Source: Durusdinium trenchii
Lineage: Eukaryota; Sar; Dinophyceae; Suessiales; Symbiodiniaceae
Direction of reading: 5' to 3'
DNA length: 64,000 nt
Assembly (NCBI GenBank): GCA_963970005.1
Contig: CAXAMN010001214.1
Span: forward strand, 173,488-237,487
Shown here in pieces: positions 1 to 12,722 of this stretch (its first letter is position 1; every line of letters starts with the position of its first letter). The notes below the pieces were generated by a model, which saw only the letters and a list, made by a program, of their open reading frames with translations, was not told where the DNA came from and did not search any database. The position numbers were made by a program, and so were the translations under genes.

Positions 1-1761
1 GTATAAGGACTTTCTTAGGTGGAGGTCCAATGAAGGTCGGGTCGCTTTCTGCGACCGAAGACACATGGGACATAAACGTATCAGTTCAAGAAGACAGAAG
101 AGGACGAAACGAAACGAAGAAGAGTTCAGGTGAGATCTTCATTGTCGGATGGTCAGCATTGCCGATGAACATCCGTTCGGTGGGGTCCCACTGACCCAGC
201 TGCCACACTGACTGAGCCACCCTCACTTCACAGCTCCCTGGGCTTCCGCATGCGCCTCACGCTACGCAGTGAGACAAAACGAAGTGAGACAAAACCAAGT
301 GAGACATCCCCTAAACCCCTATATCCAAATCCACTATGAAATCCGTGGAATGGATTCCAACCACACCAGATTTTGGAGTGCTCTCCCTGAAGTCTTGTTG
401 CTGGCAAGCCCCATGATCGATCGACTCGAACTCGTGCGACGGTGCAAGGGGACCCGATCTGCAGACCTCGCAGCTGTTGGACGTCCGCCCGGCAGCGATG
501 GGACGTCACCTCCTGAACCACCGAACACCGAACGTGACAGGGTGTGTTGTGGGCACCTGTTTGGACAAGGTGAGCGAACCTGGTCTCCCAAGGCCTGTTT
601 GTTGCCGGCCCGCTCAAATCAAACTCAACCAGCTGATTGTCTCACCCACGAGTTCAGAAAATGGAACATCAAACTCTCTAAACGTTCACCAAACGTCTTT
701 TTCTTCCCTCTTTTCCGGTAGTTATCGCATGTTATCGCGTTGTGGACCCGGTTGCTGGCCGAGCTTAGGTCCATGGCCGGTGTATGGTCATTTGAAACAA
801 CCCCTGCTTCTCCACATCTCTTCACCCAGATTCTCCAGTGAAGAGGCTTTTTCGAGTCGAGTAGGCTCGCAGAGCCGCGCTTCACTAGGCAACAACACGG
901 CGAGGCGCCTCACTGATGGGCAAGCCCTTCTCATGAGCCACATACTCAGCGGCCTGGCGAGGTACGGCCGACAGGTAGACGTCCGGAAAACGTCCGCGGG
1001 AGATCGTGTGGTACTGACGAAGGTGTCATATGCTTGGTATCGAATAGCTGGCAGATTGATCGGTTGCATGCCTGTTTCACATATTCTCTCATGACTCATG
1101 ACTCATGATCATGGTCATGCCGTGTCATGCCTCATCATTCACCATAGTCATCGCAAAAAAAGATGGGCACTTCAAGCATTATTTCCTTCCAATACCAAGG
1201 ATGTCGCTTGAGAGTGCTTCGGAGAAGACATTCGTCTCGGCACATGTTCCTTGGGGATTATATACGGTTACCAAGATGTTAGTGGTTCTGCTTACTTTCA
1301 AGCACCTGCTTCGTTTTTACGCAGTTGTTTAGCTCTCATCATGGAGCAATGTCCGTGTTCTTCTGCTGAAAGGCCTTTTGTTGATTCTGCTGTTGTTTCG
1401 TATCAGCTCACCTTTCGTTGGCTTTAATGATTGTGACTCTTCAGTGCTGACTATCGTTTTCCAAATAGATAGGTTTGAATCACTAGGTGGCCTGATTTGT
1501 TGTGAAAAAGTCCGGGAAAATCACTTGCTATACTACTTACTGTTTCCTTTATATATCTACACAGCTATAGCAAATGCCTGGGAACCAGGTAGCCGTACCC
1601 CGACTCCGTCATCACATCCACGGAAGAAGTCTGTGTCAGATGACTCACGGCAGGGAAAGTCACAAGTCGACGCTCCAAAACGACCAGGCCGACGCCCCTG
1701 GACCTATCAAACCATGGCCAGTCATGGAAGATGGCAGGAATGTAAATGAACGAAAACACCC
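1..1761. other. Non-coding or unresolved DNA
   Basis: No open frame here shows a recognisable domain or a convincing exon. The frames on both strands are short and uneven in composition. Only a short tandem repeat near the left edge stands out. Confidence 0.4.
268..305. repeat. 15-bp tandem repeat
   Basis: The unit AGTGAGACAAAACGA is repeated about two and a half times with one or two changes per copy. No function is visible. Confidence 0.7.
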
Positions 1762-1821
1762 ACCTGGACCCTCCAAGGGGGGGGTAGTCCAGCCAGGACA
1801 CCCCGACAGGAGGGTCCAGGC
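1762..1821. repeat. Small hairpin repeat, family 1, copy 1
   Basis: The element starts CCTGGACCCTCC and ends with the exact reverse complement GGAGGGTCCAGG, so it can fold on itself. Read on the minus strand, its interior carries GGGGTGTCCTGGCTGGA, the family core also found near 7.5, 8.3, 20.1 and 54.0 kb. It is about 60 bp long. Confidence 0.75.
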
Positions 1822-2317
1822 AGAAAGCGTTTGACCCTTCTGAAAATCATCAACTCCTCGACTATCCTCGACTCCTCAACCTTCGATTCTTGGCCTCCGT
1901 GGCCATCTTCTCGGCCGTGGTCTCACTGGAAGTGCCAATGGCCTGGAAGCTAAAATGTCAGGCCGAAGTGCAACCCAAACTGGAAAGTGGATCCACCATG
2001 ATCACTAGGTGGGCCAACGTGCACCAAAGTGACCTATACCTATCTGATCGACCTATCTGATCCACCATGATCCAGTCTGTTCAAGATGTGCCCTCTAACA
2101 TCTGCGGGGTCATGCCGTGCACCAGTCTGTGACCCCCTTTGAAAGGCAAGGCGTTGTGGACAGTCTCCACGTGGTCCAAATACCATGAGAAAAACATGGA
2201 ACAAATGACAAAAGCCACCACCATCCCATATCTGAGAACCTCGTACAACCTACTAACATTACCTAACCACCTCCCACGCTTTCCTCGCGCTGGCCGCCGC
2301 CGCTGGCCGCCGCCCGC

Positions 2318-2350
2318 CTGAGATCCTGCCGCGCTGGCCGCCGCAACGAC
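2318..2350 (-). CDS. Candidate short alanine-rich exon
   Basis: An 11-codon phase-0 segment (VVAAASAAGSQ) is preceded by CAG and followed by a GC donor on the minus strand, like the alanine-rich exons further right. It is so short that chance is a real alternative. Confidence 0.25.
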
Positions 2351-3126
2351 CTGCGCCGTGGGTTCGAACTCACACGGACGTACCCGACCAGGAAGGACAC
2401 ACCGACTCCGTCGGTGGTTGGACCGCCCAGAAATGAGTTGGGAGACCACGAGTAGGCCGAGAGGGAGGCAAATGGGGTCTTCCATGATGCTGAAAAACCT
2501 GGCCATGTCAAGTTGCACGTCATGACACAGAGAGAGACCAATGACACATGTCGTGGAAGCCAACACGACGACGAAAAGGTGCGGTGTATCCAACACTGGG
2601 TCACACATGTGCCATCCCACTTGCAGTTCTCGCCCGGGTGATGGCAGTTTTCGGATGTTTTCGGGGGTGAAGGGCCACACCAGCAGATGCTCCATGAAAA
2701 AATGTGAAGGCGTTGAGGCAGGAGGAGGATGAGGATGAAGGGCTCATCTCCGATGCTGTTCTTTCTTGCCCAAGCAAGTAAGACTTGGAAATGCACATCG
2801 GCAGTTACAAAGCAGACGTTGCCAATATCTAATGTTGCCTTTACAAGACACTGCCACAATGCCCAATGTCCACGATCGGCAGTAGGAGTAATGGATCAGC
2901 CAAAGCCCAACTCTAGTGATGATTCAGCGTTCGAAAGGGCACAGGAAACATCCCGAATCACTTGTGCAGGCTTCATATCCCTTCATATCCCCATACCTTT
3001 CTCCTCTTACTCCTCAAAAAATACTGACCCCCTTTTGAGCAAGCTTGTCTTGTCTCGCAGCCCTTTTTCACGACTGGGTAACTACCAGGAACTCCTTCCT
3101 GGGTAGAGGAAATAGGATCGAAAAAC

Positions 3127-3239
3127 CCAGGGGCCAGGGCGGCCAGGGTGTCTCTCCCTCTTGAAATCCACACCCAAAGTGGTTCATGTGCTTCAGCCAG
3201 AATCACTGAGGCAGGCTGAAGGCATTCTCGCGCCTGGTC
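3127..3239 (-). CDS. Candidate exon, unknown protein
   Basis: After GTTGCAG on the minus strand a frame of about 37 codons begins DQARECLQPASVILAEAHEP and continues LWVWISRGRDTLAALAPG, ending at a GT donor. The mix of charged and hydrophobic residues looks like protein and the competing frames are poorer. No family is recognised. Confidence 0.4.
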
Positions 3240-3648
3240 CTGCAACGGCGCAGTAGCAGGCAAGGCATCCGCGGCGCTAATGCCTGCCTCATGTGGACGG
3301 ATGGTCGGTCAGTGAGGGATGTGCAAAACCTGCATGTGGCCCTTCATGTGGAATGTTGATTCAATTCAGCCCCTAAAATCTCCATGGATTGTAAAACCTC
3401 TTCAGGCTTGAGGGGGTGTTTTGTTAGATCATCTATAAGAGCCTACATGATTGGAGCCTTCACAGTCTATATGGGTGGGTGCACTGGATTGGCCGCACCA
3501 AGGATGGATGTTGGGACCGTCCGACGCTCGGAGCTGTCGGCCGGCTTCCTCCGGAGCACCGGTGGGAACGAACCAAGCTTCGCGGCATCGCGGGGCTTGG
3601 AGGGGTTTCCGGCCCTCGTTTTGGCACCCCACAGTACGACTAGGGTAC

Positions 3649-3772
3649 CTGACCAGGTGTACTGAGGCGATAGCTTAACCGCCTGATGTGTGTGAACCAC
3701 AGCACGACATCGTTCAAGAACTTGGGCACCATCGATTCCTCGTCCAAGGCATGGAAGACAGGCCCCCAGGTC
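3649..3772 (-). CDS. Candidate exon with an inverted copy nearby
   Basis: The minus-strand frame includes MVPKFLNDVVLWFTHIRRLS and ends ...STPGQ before an intact GTACCC donor. An inverted copy lies about 300 bp to the right (4071-4195). The two differ by one whole-codon indel and mostly silent or conservative changes, which supports a translated frame. This copy keeps the donor and follows the strand of the other exons, so it is taken as the original. The product is unknown. Confidence 0.45.
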
Positions 3773-4070
3773 GAAGGCCACAGGCTTCGTTCCCATGACC
3801 CAGACCATCGCTTCGCATCCAAAACCAGACCGACCAGACCATCCAAAAGCAGAAATTCGAGGAGGAGGCGGAGGCTTCGGCTTCATTTAGGCTGTTTCTT
3901 TGCCGATGTCTTTTCGTGCAATTGTTTGGATCCCCATGGCTTGGTTTTTCCTCACGGCTTGCTTCCATGTCCTTTGGTGCTGGACCGACCTATCGCCTCA
4001 ATCATCAACCATCAACCATCAACTACACCTAGACCAGGTCTAAAAGCCCTGTAAAACCTGTGGCTTTTGT

Positions 4071-4195
4071 AGACCTGGGGGGCGCAAATGCCGGACGGGA
4101 CTGGCCACCGATCGTGCCCAAGTTCTTGAATGATGATGTGGTGCTGTGGTTCACACAAATCAGGCGGTTAAGCTATCGCCTCAGTACACCTGGTC
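4071..4195 (+). pseudogene. Inverted exon copy, donor lost
   Basis: The plus-strand frame reads IVPKFLNDDVVLWFTQIRRL and then matches the minus-strand exon at 3649-3772. The sequence that forms a GT donor in the other copy is changed here and the frame runs into TGA. It is probably an inverted duplicate that no longer splices. Confidence 0.45.
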
Positions 4196-5099
4196 CTTGA
4201 CCTCCCCGAGTCGTGTTGTTGCATGACCAGCTCCAGCGTGGTGACCTGGACCTGTAAGGGACAACGACGCACTGCCTGTTGATTCAGTTGGCCGCTGTGC
4301 TTTCAACTCACGAACGAAAAAGATGAGTCGACGTGGGTTCAATCATCGCCCTTTCTAAGGGCTCAACATCAAAAAAATATCTGAAACATTCTGAAACCAC
4401 CCCCCAGTTCTGCTAGGAGGGAGACATGGCCATGTCTCCCACCCAGTGAAAGCCCGTGCCTCCACTGCTTCTGGCACCTTCTTCGGAAGGATCGTTGGCG
4501 CGACCTGATGGTGGAGATCCATCTGATTGGATTTGTCAAAAGACTTGAGGGGAGGAAGCTGGACGAAGAGGTACTGCCTTGCCAAATGATGACACACCAT
4601 GGACCTCAACCCCTCAACATCCCTCAACCCCTTCGAAGCTGCAGGGTACCGGGTCCAGTCCACCACGTAGGAAAGACCTGCTAGCTAGGGTAGACATGGT
4701 CTCCCGGCTCGCCCTCCCTGGCCGGAACGCCTCGATGTCAGGTTTGACGTCAGATGTGGCAGGCCGGATATGTTGGAATCCCCAAGCAGAAATGGAGCAA
4801 ACAGACATGGATGACACGTGATTGCACAATGGATTGCGACGGTACAACACATTGCCAAACAAAAAAAAGCAAATGCTGAGAGATGGTGGAGCCGGTGAGC
4901 ACGTGAATGAGAACGTTCCAACTCAGTAGTGTCACTATATGGATCTGTTCCCTCGGTGCATGGCGTTTGGGATATTGAACTGTTCCCGGTACAACTGGAG
5001 TTCAGATGCACAGTTTACGGTGAAGGAGAGGATGACCGGACTGCCGGACGTGACGAGTCTCCGTGCATTCCTTCAGTGATCATTCGGAGCTCTGGAGCC

Positions 5100-5280
5100 C
5101 AAAGTGAACTCAAGAAACCACCAGTCTTCGCTACGTGAGGGCCAGCCCTTCGCTTCTCTTCCTCCTTTTCCCGAGTGTCCCGACGGCGCCACCGGAACGG
5201 CACCCCCCGATCCCACCCGGGCCGTTGTCCGGCCGAAGCACCGTGCGCTTGATACAGCGCATCCTCGAGGTGTCTGGAGT
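5100..5280 (-). CDS. Candidate exon, unknown protein
   Basis: After a pyrimidine-rich acceptor (CCCCCCAG) on the minus strand a frame encodes DSRHLEDALYQAHGASAGQR followed by a highly charged segment rich in Arg, Lys and Glu. A second minus-strand frame is also open across the same stretch, so the reading frame is uncertain. No family is recognised. Confidence 0.3.
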
Positions 5281-7480
5281 CTGGGGGGCTTGGTTGGGTC
5301 TCCCGGCAAATTCGCCTCCTTGCTGTTGGATCGCTTCCCTTAGGACGAAACCGACTCGAAGCCCGCCGTTCGTTCGCGGGGACCCGGGCCGCCCCCGGAA
5401 TGGACGGGGGGCCATGCCACGGTGGGAGGGCCGAGGGGCTTCCGGAGCTCATGGAGACTCATCACGAGCACTGTCCGGCGGAAGACGTCGAGGTTGGCGG
5501 TTGCGTTGGAGCATTTCGGGAGGTGATTATGTCCAAATCATGAAGCGCCACAACACACCCCAAGGCACGGTGGGGTTTCTGCAGCAGCAGCAGCAATGCT
5601 GACCCCTGTCGACGACTTGGCACCTTGCTGCCGCTTCGTTTGGGGGAACGTCAAGGTCTTCACGACAGAATCACAGTGGGGTCCGGTCGATCCCAGTTAG
5701 CCCCAGGGCCCCAGTGGATGATGACATCTCTACCAGCAACCCGACTCTGCCAGATCTCCTTCCAACAGGTTGTGGCGTTGAGCCCTAACAGGTCTCAATT
5801 GGTGACCTGGCAGGTTTCGGGTGCTGGTAGAAGGCATCGACATCTAGAGAAAGAGTGATTGTTTACTGACTGTTACAGTTTTACAGGGACAAACCCGATG
5901 CAAACTCATCTGGCCAACCCTCCATGCGACCTGATCGATCTCTCTTCCTCCCGGATCTCCCCCGCTCCGTCGCTCTGGAGCCTTCAGCCTTCGCCTGAAG
6001 AGCCAGCGCCCCCGACAAAAGGAAGGGGGAGAGCGTCATCGAACGCTGCGCTACGAGTCGCCTCGCTGCGCTACGAACTCTGAGGGTCCCAGGTTCCGGC
6101 GAGGCCTGAGGAGACCCCCTCACCTGACTGACCTGCAGCTGTCACATCTACATCCGGCCTCCCCCATCTGTACATTATCGCGGTGTTCTCCAACTTGCTG
6201 AAGTTCCACAGAGCGGCTTTCTTGACTCTCCAGTCGATCGTACTGGGGCACTTGGCTTCACAAACCACAAATGAAATAATGAAAACTGTGAGGAAAAGGA
6301 GTTCAATGATGGTTCAATAAGGTTTCGAAGCCAAGTTCACTGGGCACTTGGCTTCACTGAAACCTGAGGAGAACAACCTGAAACCCCCAAACCACCAGAA
6401 AGACACGGACGGTTCCCCAGTCCCAACTCGTTTGCGGGAGATTTCAAGCTGGAGCCTGCGTCCAACGATTTCTTTCTGCTTCAAACTGGGGCTAAAACAG
6501 GATCCATCCTGGCACCCGCAGCTCGTGGCAGAACCACAGGACCGAACTCCGGGGCCGAAGCACACCCCGACCGCGACCGCGACCGGGACAGTCGGAGCCC
6601 GGTCGAAGAACTGATGACAGCAACCCAATTCCATCCAATTCGCACAGCACGACTGGGGGTGAACACAAACGCGCACAGCAAGGGTCCAGAAAAAGATGAA
6701 ACAACTTCAAGGGTCCAGAAACCACACCAAGACGAGTGAAGTTAAAGGTGTTCAGTTCTTTCACGAACTCGTGCTGTCCGGAAGGATCTTGACCTGGCGT
6801 ACTCGCTGTTACGTGCTCTCTCGTGCCATGGTCATCGCCCTCGTGCCGTGGCAGCACGCCTCCCTTCTCAAGGAAGTTCTGCAGGTTCTACAGGATCTCC
6901 AGGTTCTACCGTGCGGCCTCGTCGTTCAGAATTGCTTCCCCGTCAAGCAAATCTGAAGCATTTGCTGCGTTGCTTTGGCGTTCCTTCGAAAAGGAGTCAA
7001 TGAGGCCTTTCGCCATTGTTTCTCTGTCTTCTCTTTGGGTACTCGCCTTGCGCGATTGATATCACCTCAACCCGAAGGACTTCAATCACATCAGACTCGA
7101 AGCTCAGACTCTCCCGAAACTGGTGAGGTCTTCGGTGCCATTGGAGGTCGCCCACGTTTTCACTCGTCAACCAGCGACGGTGAAGCGTCCCGCGTGAAGC
7201 ATCGGGGACACCGACAGCTTGTAGGGACAGCTCGAAGCCATACACCAGTGGTTGGCAGGAATGTGGACAGCCCAGCCACAGACCCGTATATTGCCGGTTA
7301 AAGCCAAGAGCAACCCACAGAGGCGAGGTTCCCTTCCACGGTGCAGCTTTGCTTTACTCAGAAAAGCCTGGCCGCGGGGTTCCGGTAGCCCAGCCTCGCC
7401 GGACACTGTCTGGCGCCGCTCTGCCCGGCGTTCGGCCCCTTCCTTGCCGGATCGCATCCATGTCCTGTTGATCGCGCAAA
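5281..7480. other. No gene recognised
   Basis: Frames are short on both strands. A cysteine-rich minus-strand stretch near 6465-6560 (CFGPGVRSCGSATSCGC) could be an exon like those of the CBM1 genes at 40-64 kb, but no borders can be set. Confidence 0.3.
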
Positions 7481-7488
7481 ACAATGAT

Positions 7489-7570
7489 ACCTGGACCTTC
7501 AAAGGGGTGTCCTGTCTGGAGATCCCTAGGTAGTGTTTCCAGCCAGGTGACCCCTTTGAAGGTGCTGGTA
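7489..7570. repeat. Small hairpin repeat, family 1, copy 2
   Basis: The left end ACCTGGACCTTCAAAGG and the right end are inverted repeats matching at about 19 of 21 positions. The interior carries GGGGTGTCCTGTCTGGAGA and TAGGTAGTG, shared with the copies near 20.1 and 54.0 kb. Confidence 0.8.
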
Positions 7571-8291
7571 CAGTAATTATACACCATGGTGCAGTTGGAA
7601 TTGGTGCATTGCCTTCCACGTGGGTGTTCGTTTTTGTTGGTGCGACCGAACACCAACTGTTTGGTATCGGGTGACTCTTCTGGTCGCTGGTCTAAAGATG
7701 TCAAAAGAAAGATTGCAATCGGAAGATGACTCGAAATCGGAAGATGACTCTTCATTGCACTCGGATTGGATTACATAACTGTTTGGTAGGGTGACTATTC
7801 ATCGGAATAGTAGATTGCTCGGATCCTCGAGTCGAAGAACTGGCGCATCCATCGACCGCCCCCAAAAAGCGTCGATGTCTGTTTCACCGTGACGCGGAAG
7901 AAATCCCTGAGATGTTCAACCGCCCGACAACCACATGCAGTTTGATCGAAACATGCAGCAACTGTTGCATGTTTGTTGCTCAGCATCAACAAAAACGCCA
8001 ATTCACAGCAAAAAAAGAACGACCCAACTCAATTGGTTGCTGGGTGTGGTTCTTGGGTATACAGTATCCCAAAAAACAGTGAGCTCATCCTTTGACCGAC
8101 TTCTAACCCTTGATCGAACGCCTGATCGATGGCAAGGCCGTCTTTGTGGGCCACGTAGGTCGCGGCCTCCAGGGGGGGTTGTCTTTCGGACATGGGCATC
8201 ATAAGAAAACGCAACCTAAGAAGATCTTCAGAACTCTATACCCACGTGAGTGAACACCCCGACAGGAAGCCTTTTTCGGCCGGATCCGTGC

Positions 8292-8335
8292 GGGGTAGAT
8301 CCAGACAGGACACCCCGAAAACGGAGGGTCCAGGT
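8292..8335. repeat. Small hairpin repeat, family 1, half copy
   Basis: On the minus strand this reads ACCTGGACCCTCC, a short spacer, then GGGGTGTCCTGTCTGGAT and CTACCCC, matching one half of the family. The opposite arm is missing. Confidence 0.65.
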
Positions 8336-8354
8336 AAGAGGATCTTCATATATA

Positions 8355-8471
8355 ACCCAGACACGACCGCCATCTGTGACTGCCATGTCGGAGTGCCGAG
8401 AAAAGGCCAGGGGTGGTTGACTGGCCGGTTGATGGGGCGGCATATATGGCAGTCCCATGCACGGTCTGGGT
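8355..8471. repeat. Small hairpin repeat, family 2, copy 1
   Basis: The element has nested inverted repeats: an outer ACCCAGAC with GTCTGGGT, and an inner GACTGCCAT with ATGGCAGTC. Its left end (ACCCAGACACGACC) is the exact reverse complement of the right end of the copy at 44197-44299. Confidence 0.7.
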
Positions 8472-9035
8472 AATATAATGTATACTATGCCCATCCAAGA
8501 GGATCTTACCAAGAGGATCATAGTGATTCTTAATGTAAGAGTCACCTTTATGATCTACAACAGGCATGTTAATATAATATGCATCGTCATCCAATTCAGT
8601 CAGTTTCCTGAAATGGCGGAGGACTTGATTACTTGATGTGACTTGGCTTGCTGTGCAAGAACCCCACATAGAAAGTGTCCTTGGCAAAGCATGACTGGTC
8701 AGCGTAGCTTTCAGTGAAGATGGCAAACGATCACAAATGTCCTTCTTCACTCAATTCTTCCCCACCAAACCACCCCCAAGAGTTCAGTGGTCCAGAATTC
8801 AGCATGGTCCAAAGTCCCAGTCCTTTGTGTACCCAAACCTGGCAAGTTCACCTCACCACATGAACTACTAAGTACATCTAAGTACCTCCAAACCTGGCAG
8901 AATGTTGAATCACCGGTCTTGGACCAGTCTTGACTAGTCCATAATATATACGCCCTGCAGAGACTTCCCTGCAACTCGCCACCGTGGCACTATGGATCAA
9001 AGGGAAGGAAATCGTGAGAACTCGATGTCTTCCAC

Positions 9036-9172
9036 CGAAGCGACAGGCCGTCGCCTTGGTCGCCATCGTCTTGGCATCCTCCTGGGTCACGTGATCTGCC
9101 ACTTCCTGGACCAGTCGGTAGAGCACCACCGTGTGGTCCGCCCAAACGGAGAGAGCACCCTTTGAGTCCCAT
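9036..9172 (-). CDS. Candidate exon, unknown protein
   Basis: Following CTATAG on the minus strand the frame encodes WDSKGALSVWADHTVVLYRL and then a lysine- and threonine-rich helix-like stretch, ending at a GTGGAAG donor. Codon use favours G or C in the third position and both borders fit, so a real exon is likely. No family is recognised. Confidence 0.5.
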
Positions 9173-9929
9173 CTATAGGGTAATTGGTATAGTGGTCCCC
9201 AAAGAGATAGACAGATAGGCACGCTTTCCAATACATTCTTCGTAAAAGGAAGTGCATTTTTTCTACAGTAATTATCGATTTTTGGGGTTATATAGCCTAG
9301 AAGTCCAGTTCGACTGGAAGTTCCTGAACTCGGATCACCAAGTTGGTCAAGTCAGACCGTTTAAAAATTGTCCACTGGACTCCCAGGGTATACATCAAAG
9401 GAGTTGGGGGAACTCCCGTCTCGGTCGCTCCGAGTGACCCCGGAGAAGAGCGACCCCGAGTGACCGCAAGTGCACGTGCGCGAGATGGGGTGTGGTGATG
9501 TGGTTATGGTTTGGGTCTATGGCAGGGTATACCTGCGCCCGTCTGTGGATGAGGATGGTCAGGTGGCATGTTTTTTCAAAAAGAGTGATCAATGGATCCT
9601 GACTGTTGCAAGTTTACTGGGACAGACCCAAACTTGTGATGATTCTGAAGAGGAGGATTTGTAGTTGATCCTTTTCCGGGTCTTTCAGAGTCGGCATCGT
9701 CGCCATCCCAAGCAACGTTTACGTGATTACTGCAATCACATGGACTTCGCTCTTCCAGCCCAAACGGGAAAGGTCCACACTCTACCGGAAGTGTTGAACC
9801 TTGCCCCAGTCGGACTGTGTACAAAACCCCACAGCTACAGGGAGACCACCTCCCCAGCCGCTTCAGGTCTGAGCTTTGCTTCAACCCCCGTGGAGCCGAG
9901 GCCGACGGAACGGCCCGAACGACAACTCT

Positions 9930-10075
9930 TACTAATAGCTTCTTGTTGCTATTAGTAAGGCCAGCAGCCCCTAGTAGCTTCTTGCTCCTACTAGTAAGGC
10001 ACTTGTTTCTACTAGCTTCTTGTTACTACTAGTAAGGCACTTGTTACTTCTAGCGATGCACTTGTTCCTAGTAGC
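9930..10075. repeat. CTAGTAG-type repeat cluster
   Basis: Variants of GCTTCTTGCTCCTACTAG and TACTAGTAAGGC recur four or five times, with local inverted symmetry around ACTAGT. A shorter cluster of the same type lies at 56549-56611. Confidence 0.65.
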
Positions 10076-10078
10076 TCA

Positions 10079-12160
10079 TTACAACTCGGGACGACTCAGG
10101 GTCACACGTAATCTCCGGTCGTCCCGGCCGCCGCCACGGCCTGGCACGGCCGCGAGAGGCGCCCGTCCGACGTTGGGGGTACGCGCCGCGAGCGGCTGGG
10201 CAGTCCAAGAGGGGGGGACCGCCCCCAACAATGCTTGTGGGAGCCAACCCCAAAAGCTTTGCTTTGGGTGGCCGACCCCCATGCATCTGTCCCGCTTTGA
10301 ACCATTCGCCAAAAAACAGGAAGGTCATGGACTGGTTCACCACTTGCGGCAATTACACTTGCTGGTCGTGTCTGCTTTCTCAGAAATCCCAAAGCACTTG
10401 AAGCTCTGTGAGATGATCCAAGGCCGAACAGGTCAAGTTTGGTACACTCCCGCGAACACCTAGATCACATGGCTACGTGGAGTGGACTTCAGCCGCCAGC
10501 CCCTGTTTGTAGACGAAGGTCGTCTTCCAGGGGGCCCTTTTCCATCCACGTAACCATGGAAGGATGTGTTCGTCAGAGTGCTTTAGCAGCTGCACCCCTT
10601 CTTTTCAGGAAAGGGAGACTGGCACTCCCAGCAGGATGAGCCACAATGGCTCAAGACTTCGCTGACTGAGTCACAAATAGTCGCTTGGTGATGAAGTTCG
10701 CTGACTCCATTGGATAAAGACCTCACCACCTCATTTGATTCTGAAAAAGAATCCCCTTGAAGCACCATGGGAGTAGAAGCATTCGGCTTGGCCATGAGGG
10801 GCACTGAGGCACTGGGACGACCCAACTCGACTCGAACTTTGCTTCAGTCCCCCGCACGGCGCGTCGCAGAGGGGGCGAAACAAAGCACGGTTGGCAGGTA
10901 GAGGCGTGGCGCCTGTTGGTGCAGGTCCCCTCCTTGAGCTTTCTTCTCCTCCGCAGCATTGATACCAGCCTCACTGGGGGAAAAAGGATGGGAGCCCCGT
11001 GGCCAGTTGGATGAAAGAGGAGATTCAGTTCGTCTTCGGTGCCATCGTTTTTCGGTGGTCTTGTTCAGCATCTGTTGAAGAGGTCACTGAGCTTCGGTTG
11101 AAAGTTAGAAGTGAACAACCCACATGGAGTTTGGAAGAAGGTTACGTAGGCTTCTTCCACTTTCTTGCCAGGAACAACTATAAGTGTCTTGTGTCAACAT
11201 GTCCACCAAAAAGAAAGGACGACCGTATGCTCAGGTCAAAGGGCCATCTGCTTGAGATTCATGACGGTCCAAAGTCTATCTTCTGGAAGCCGCGGGCGGG
11301 CGGGGTCCTATGCGGGGTCCTAAACTTCTAGACCTACTTGATGAAAACACTGGCGACCTGGCACTAACTTGTCTACATGTCAACTTGGCAACCTGGCCCA
11401 AGAACGCAACTTGTCTCAACCAATCTTAATCTAAGAAGGTATGATAGTATAAAGAAAGAAACAAAGAAAGTCCCTGAGGTATCTCAGGCCCATCCATCAT
11501 GGATGGGAATTGGAAGAATCCCAAAACCCGAAAAAATAAAAAAAACGCGACTCGTCTGTTCGACTTCGCTGTGCCACCTGCGCCGATGCTGGGATTGGCG
11601 TGGGCAGGATGAGCTCCTCTGCCTGGACATGTGGCGGTCGTTCGCGTTCGATGGGCTACGAGGAACTTAGCCTGCAATAGCAAACATGGTAGGTCAATGG
11701 GACCTGGAGACAGTTCAGCTCTTCTCTGGACAGTCGGTCGGACCAGCTTCGCCAACCCTCCGTTCGGTCGGACCAATGGCAGTGGGTGATGGGACCGAGA
11801 CCGAACGGTTGAGGCTCCCTGGTGTCGTTCTCCGACCGCGCCCAGGTTTTGACCCGTTGCCCCGTTGACCCTGTCGCAGTGCGGGGCAGGGGCGGAAACC
11901 CGAAAACCCTTTCAGGCATCCACCCACGCCGGTGGTGCCAATCAATTGTGGCGGCCGAACTTGAAGAAAGTCCGGGGGCGATCCAATTCTTCTATGGCTG
12001 AAGTTCCGCAACCATCAAGGGTGCTACAGAGTCTGGCGAAAAACTGCATGACACCCCACCTCTCCAACATCGCCATGTGGACTTTCGATTCATAAAACCT
12101 CCCATATGAAGAGGCTTTACAATTATCCCTAAGTGGGGAGATCAAGAGTCTTAATACTTT
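10079..12160. other. No gene recognised
   Basis: Frames are short or overlap on both strands. A GC-rich stretch near 10110-10230 is open in all three minus-strand frames, so no frame can be chosen. Confidence 0.35.
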
Positions 12161-12169
12161 TGCTACGCT

Positions 12170-12440
12170 TCTTGTGTGCTCCCTTCCGTTGGGCCTCCGC
12201 CGTCGGCCCGGCCAGCGCCACCTCCGACACTCGGAGTCGGGGAGGACGAATCGATGGCCCATGATGGCCCCACCAGATCTCTGTGGCTTTGAAACCCTCG
12301 GGTTTGACCCACACGTCACACGACGTGCGGAAGATGTAAACCCCTCTCGAGGACTGTTCGCTCCCATGAGGATTTTGCTGCTCTGTGGAGTTGGAAGGTG
12401 CAAATCTCTCCGCACACAGAGGTGTTGCCATCCCAAACGA
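12170..12440 (-). CDS. Candidate exon, unknown protein
   Basis: One minus-strand frame stays open for about 110 codons and includes GVYIFRTSCDVWVKPEGF followed by a basic tail. Another minus-strand frame is open across the same region. No domain is recognised and the borders are not set. Confidence 0.3.
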
Positions 12441-12722
12441 CGCTGCAAAACGTTGCCAACGACGACGCACGTGGCGGACGGAAGGAAACTTCGACAGACG
12501 CTTCTAGCCACTTGCCCCTTGTTTCACCAGATGCTGGTACTGACAGATTTTCTGCTTACACTGCTTGCACACTGCCTGCTCAGTTCTCCTGGTGAGCACT
12601 ATGCGGCATGGCATGCTGTGCCAATTGAAGAAACAACAACAGAAGCTAGTCATAAACCACTCGTTTCATGGCCTTTCCCCAAAAACAGTAGGTGTCACTC
12701 CGTCGCCAGACCTCTCACGTAC

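Larger units (their letters stand above)
3649..4195. repeat. Inverted repeat with arms of about 120 bp
   Basis: The arms 3649-3772 and 4071-4195 are reverse complements with high identity over the inner 85 bp, including the shared stretch around AGGCGATAGCTTAACCGCC. They are separated by roughly 300 bp. A transcript crossing both would form a long hairpin. Confidence 0.8.

Noticed and set aside
2348..2375. T-arm-like sequence GTGGGTTCGAACTCAC
   Set aside because: The loop has six bases instead of seven and no acceptor, D or anticodon arm can be built around it.
10639..10655. AGCCACAATGGCTCAAG, similar to the end of the dinoflagellate spliced leader
   Set aside because: It matches the leader end AGCCATTTTGGCTCAAG at 14 of 17 bases, but the three central bases differ and the upstream part does not match, so a relict leader is not supported.
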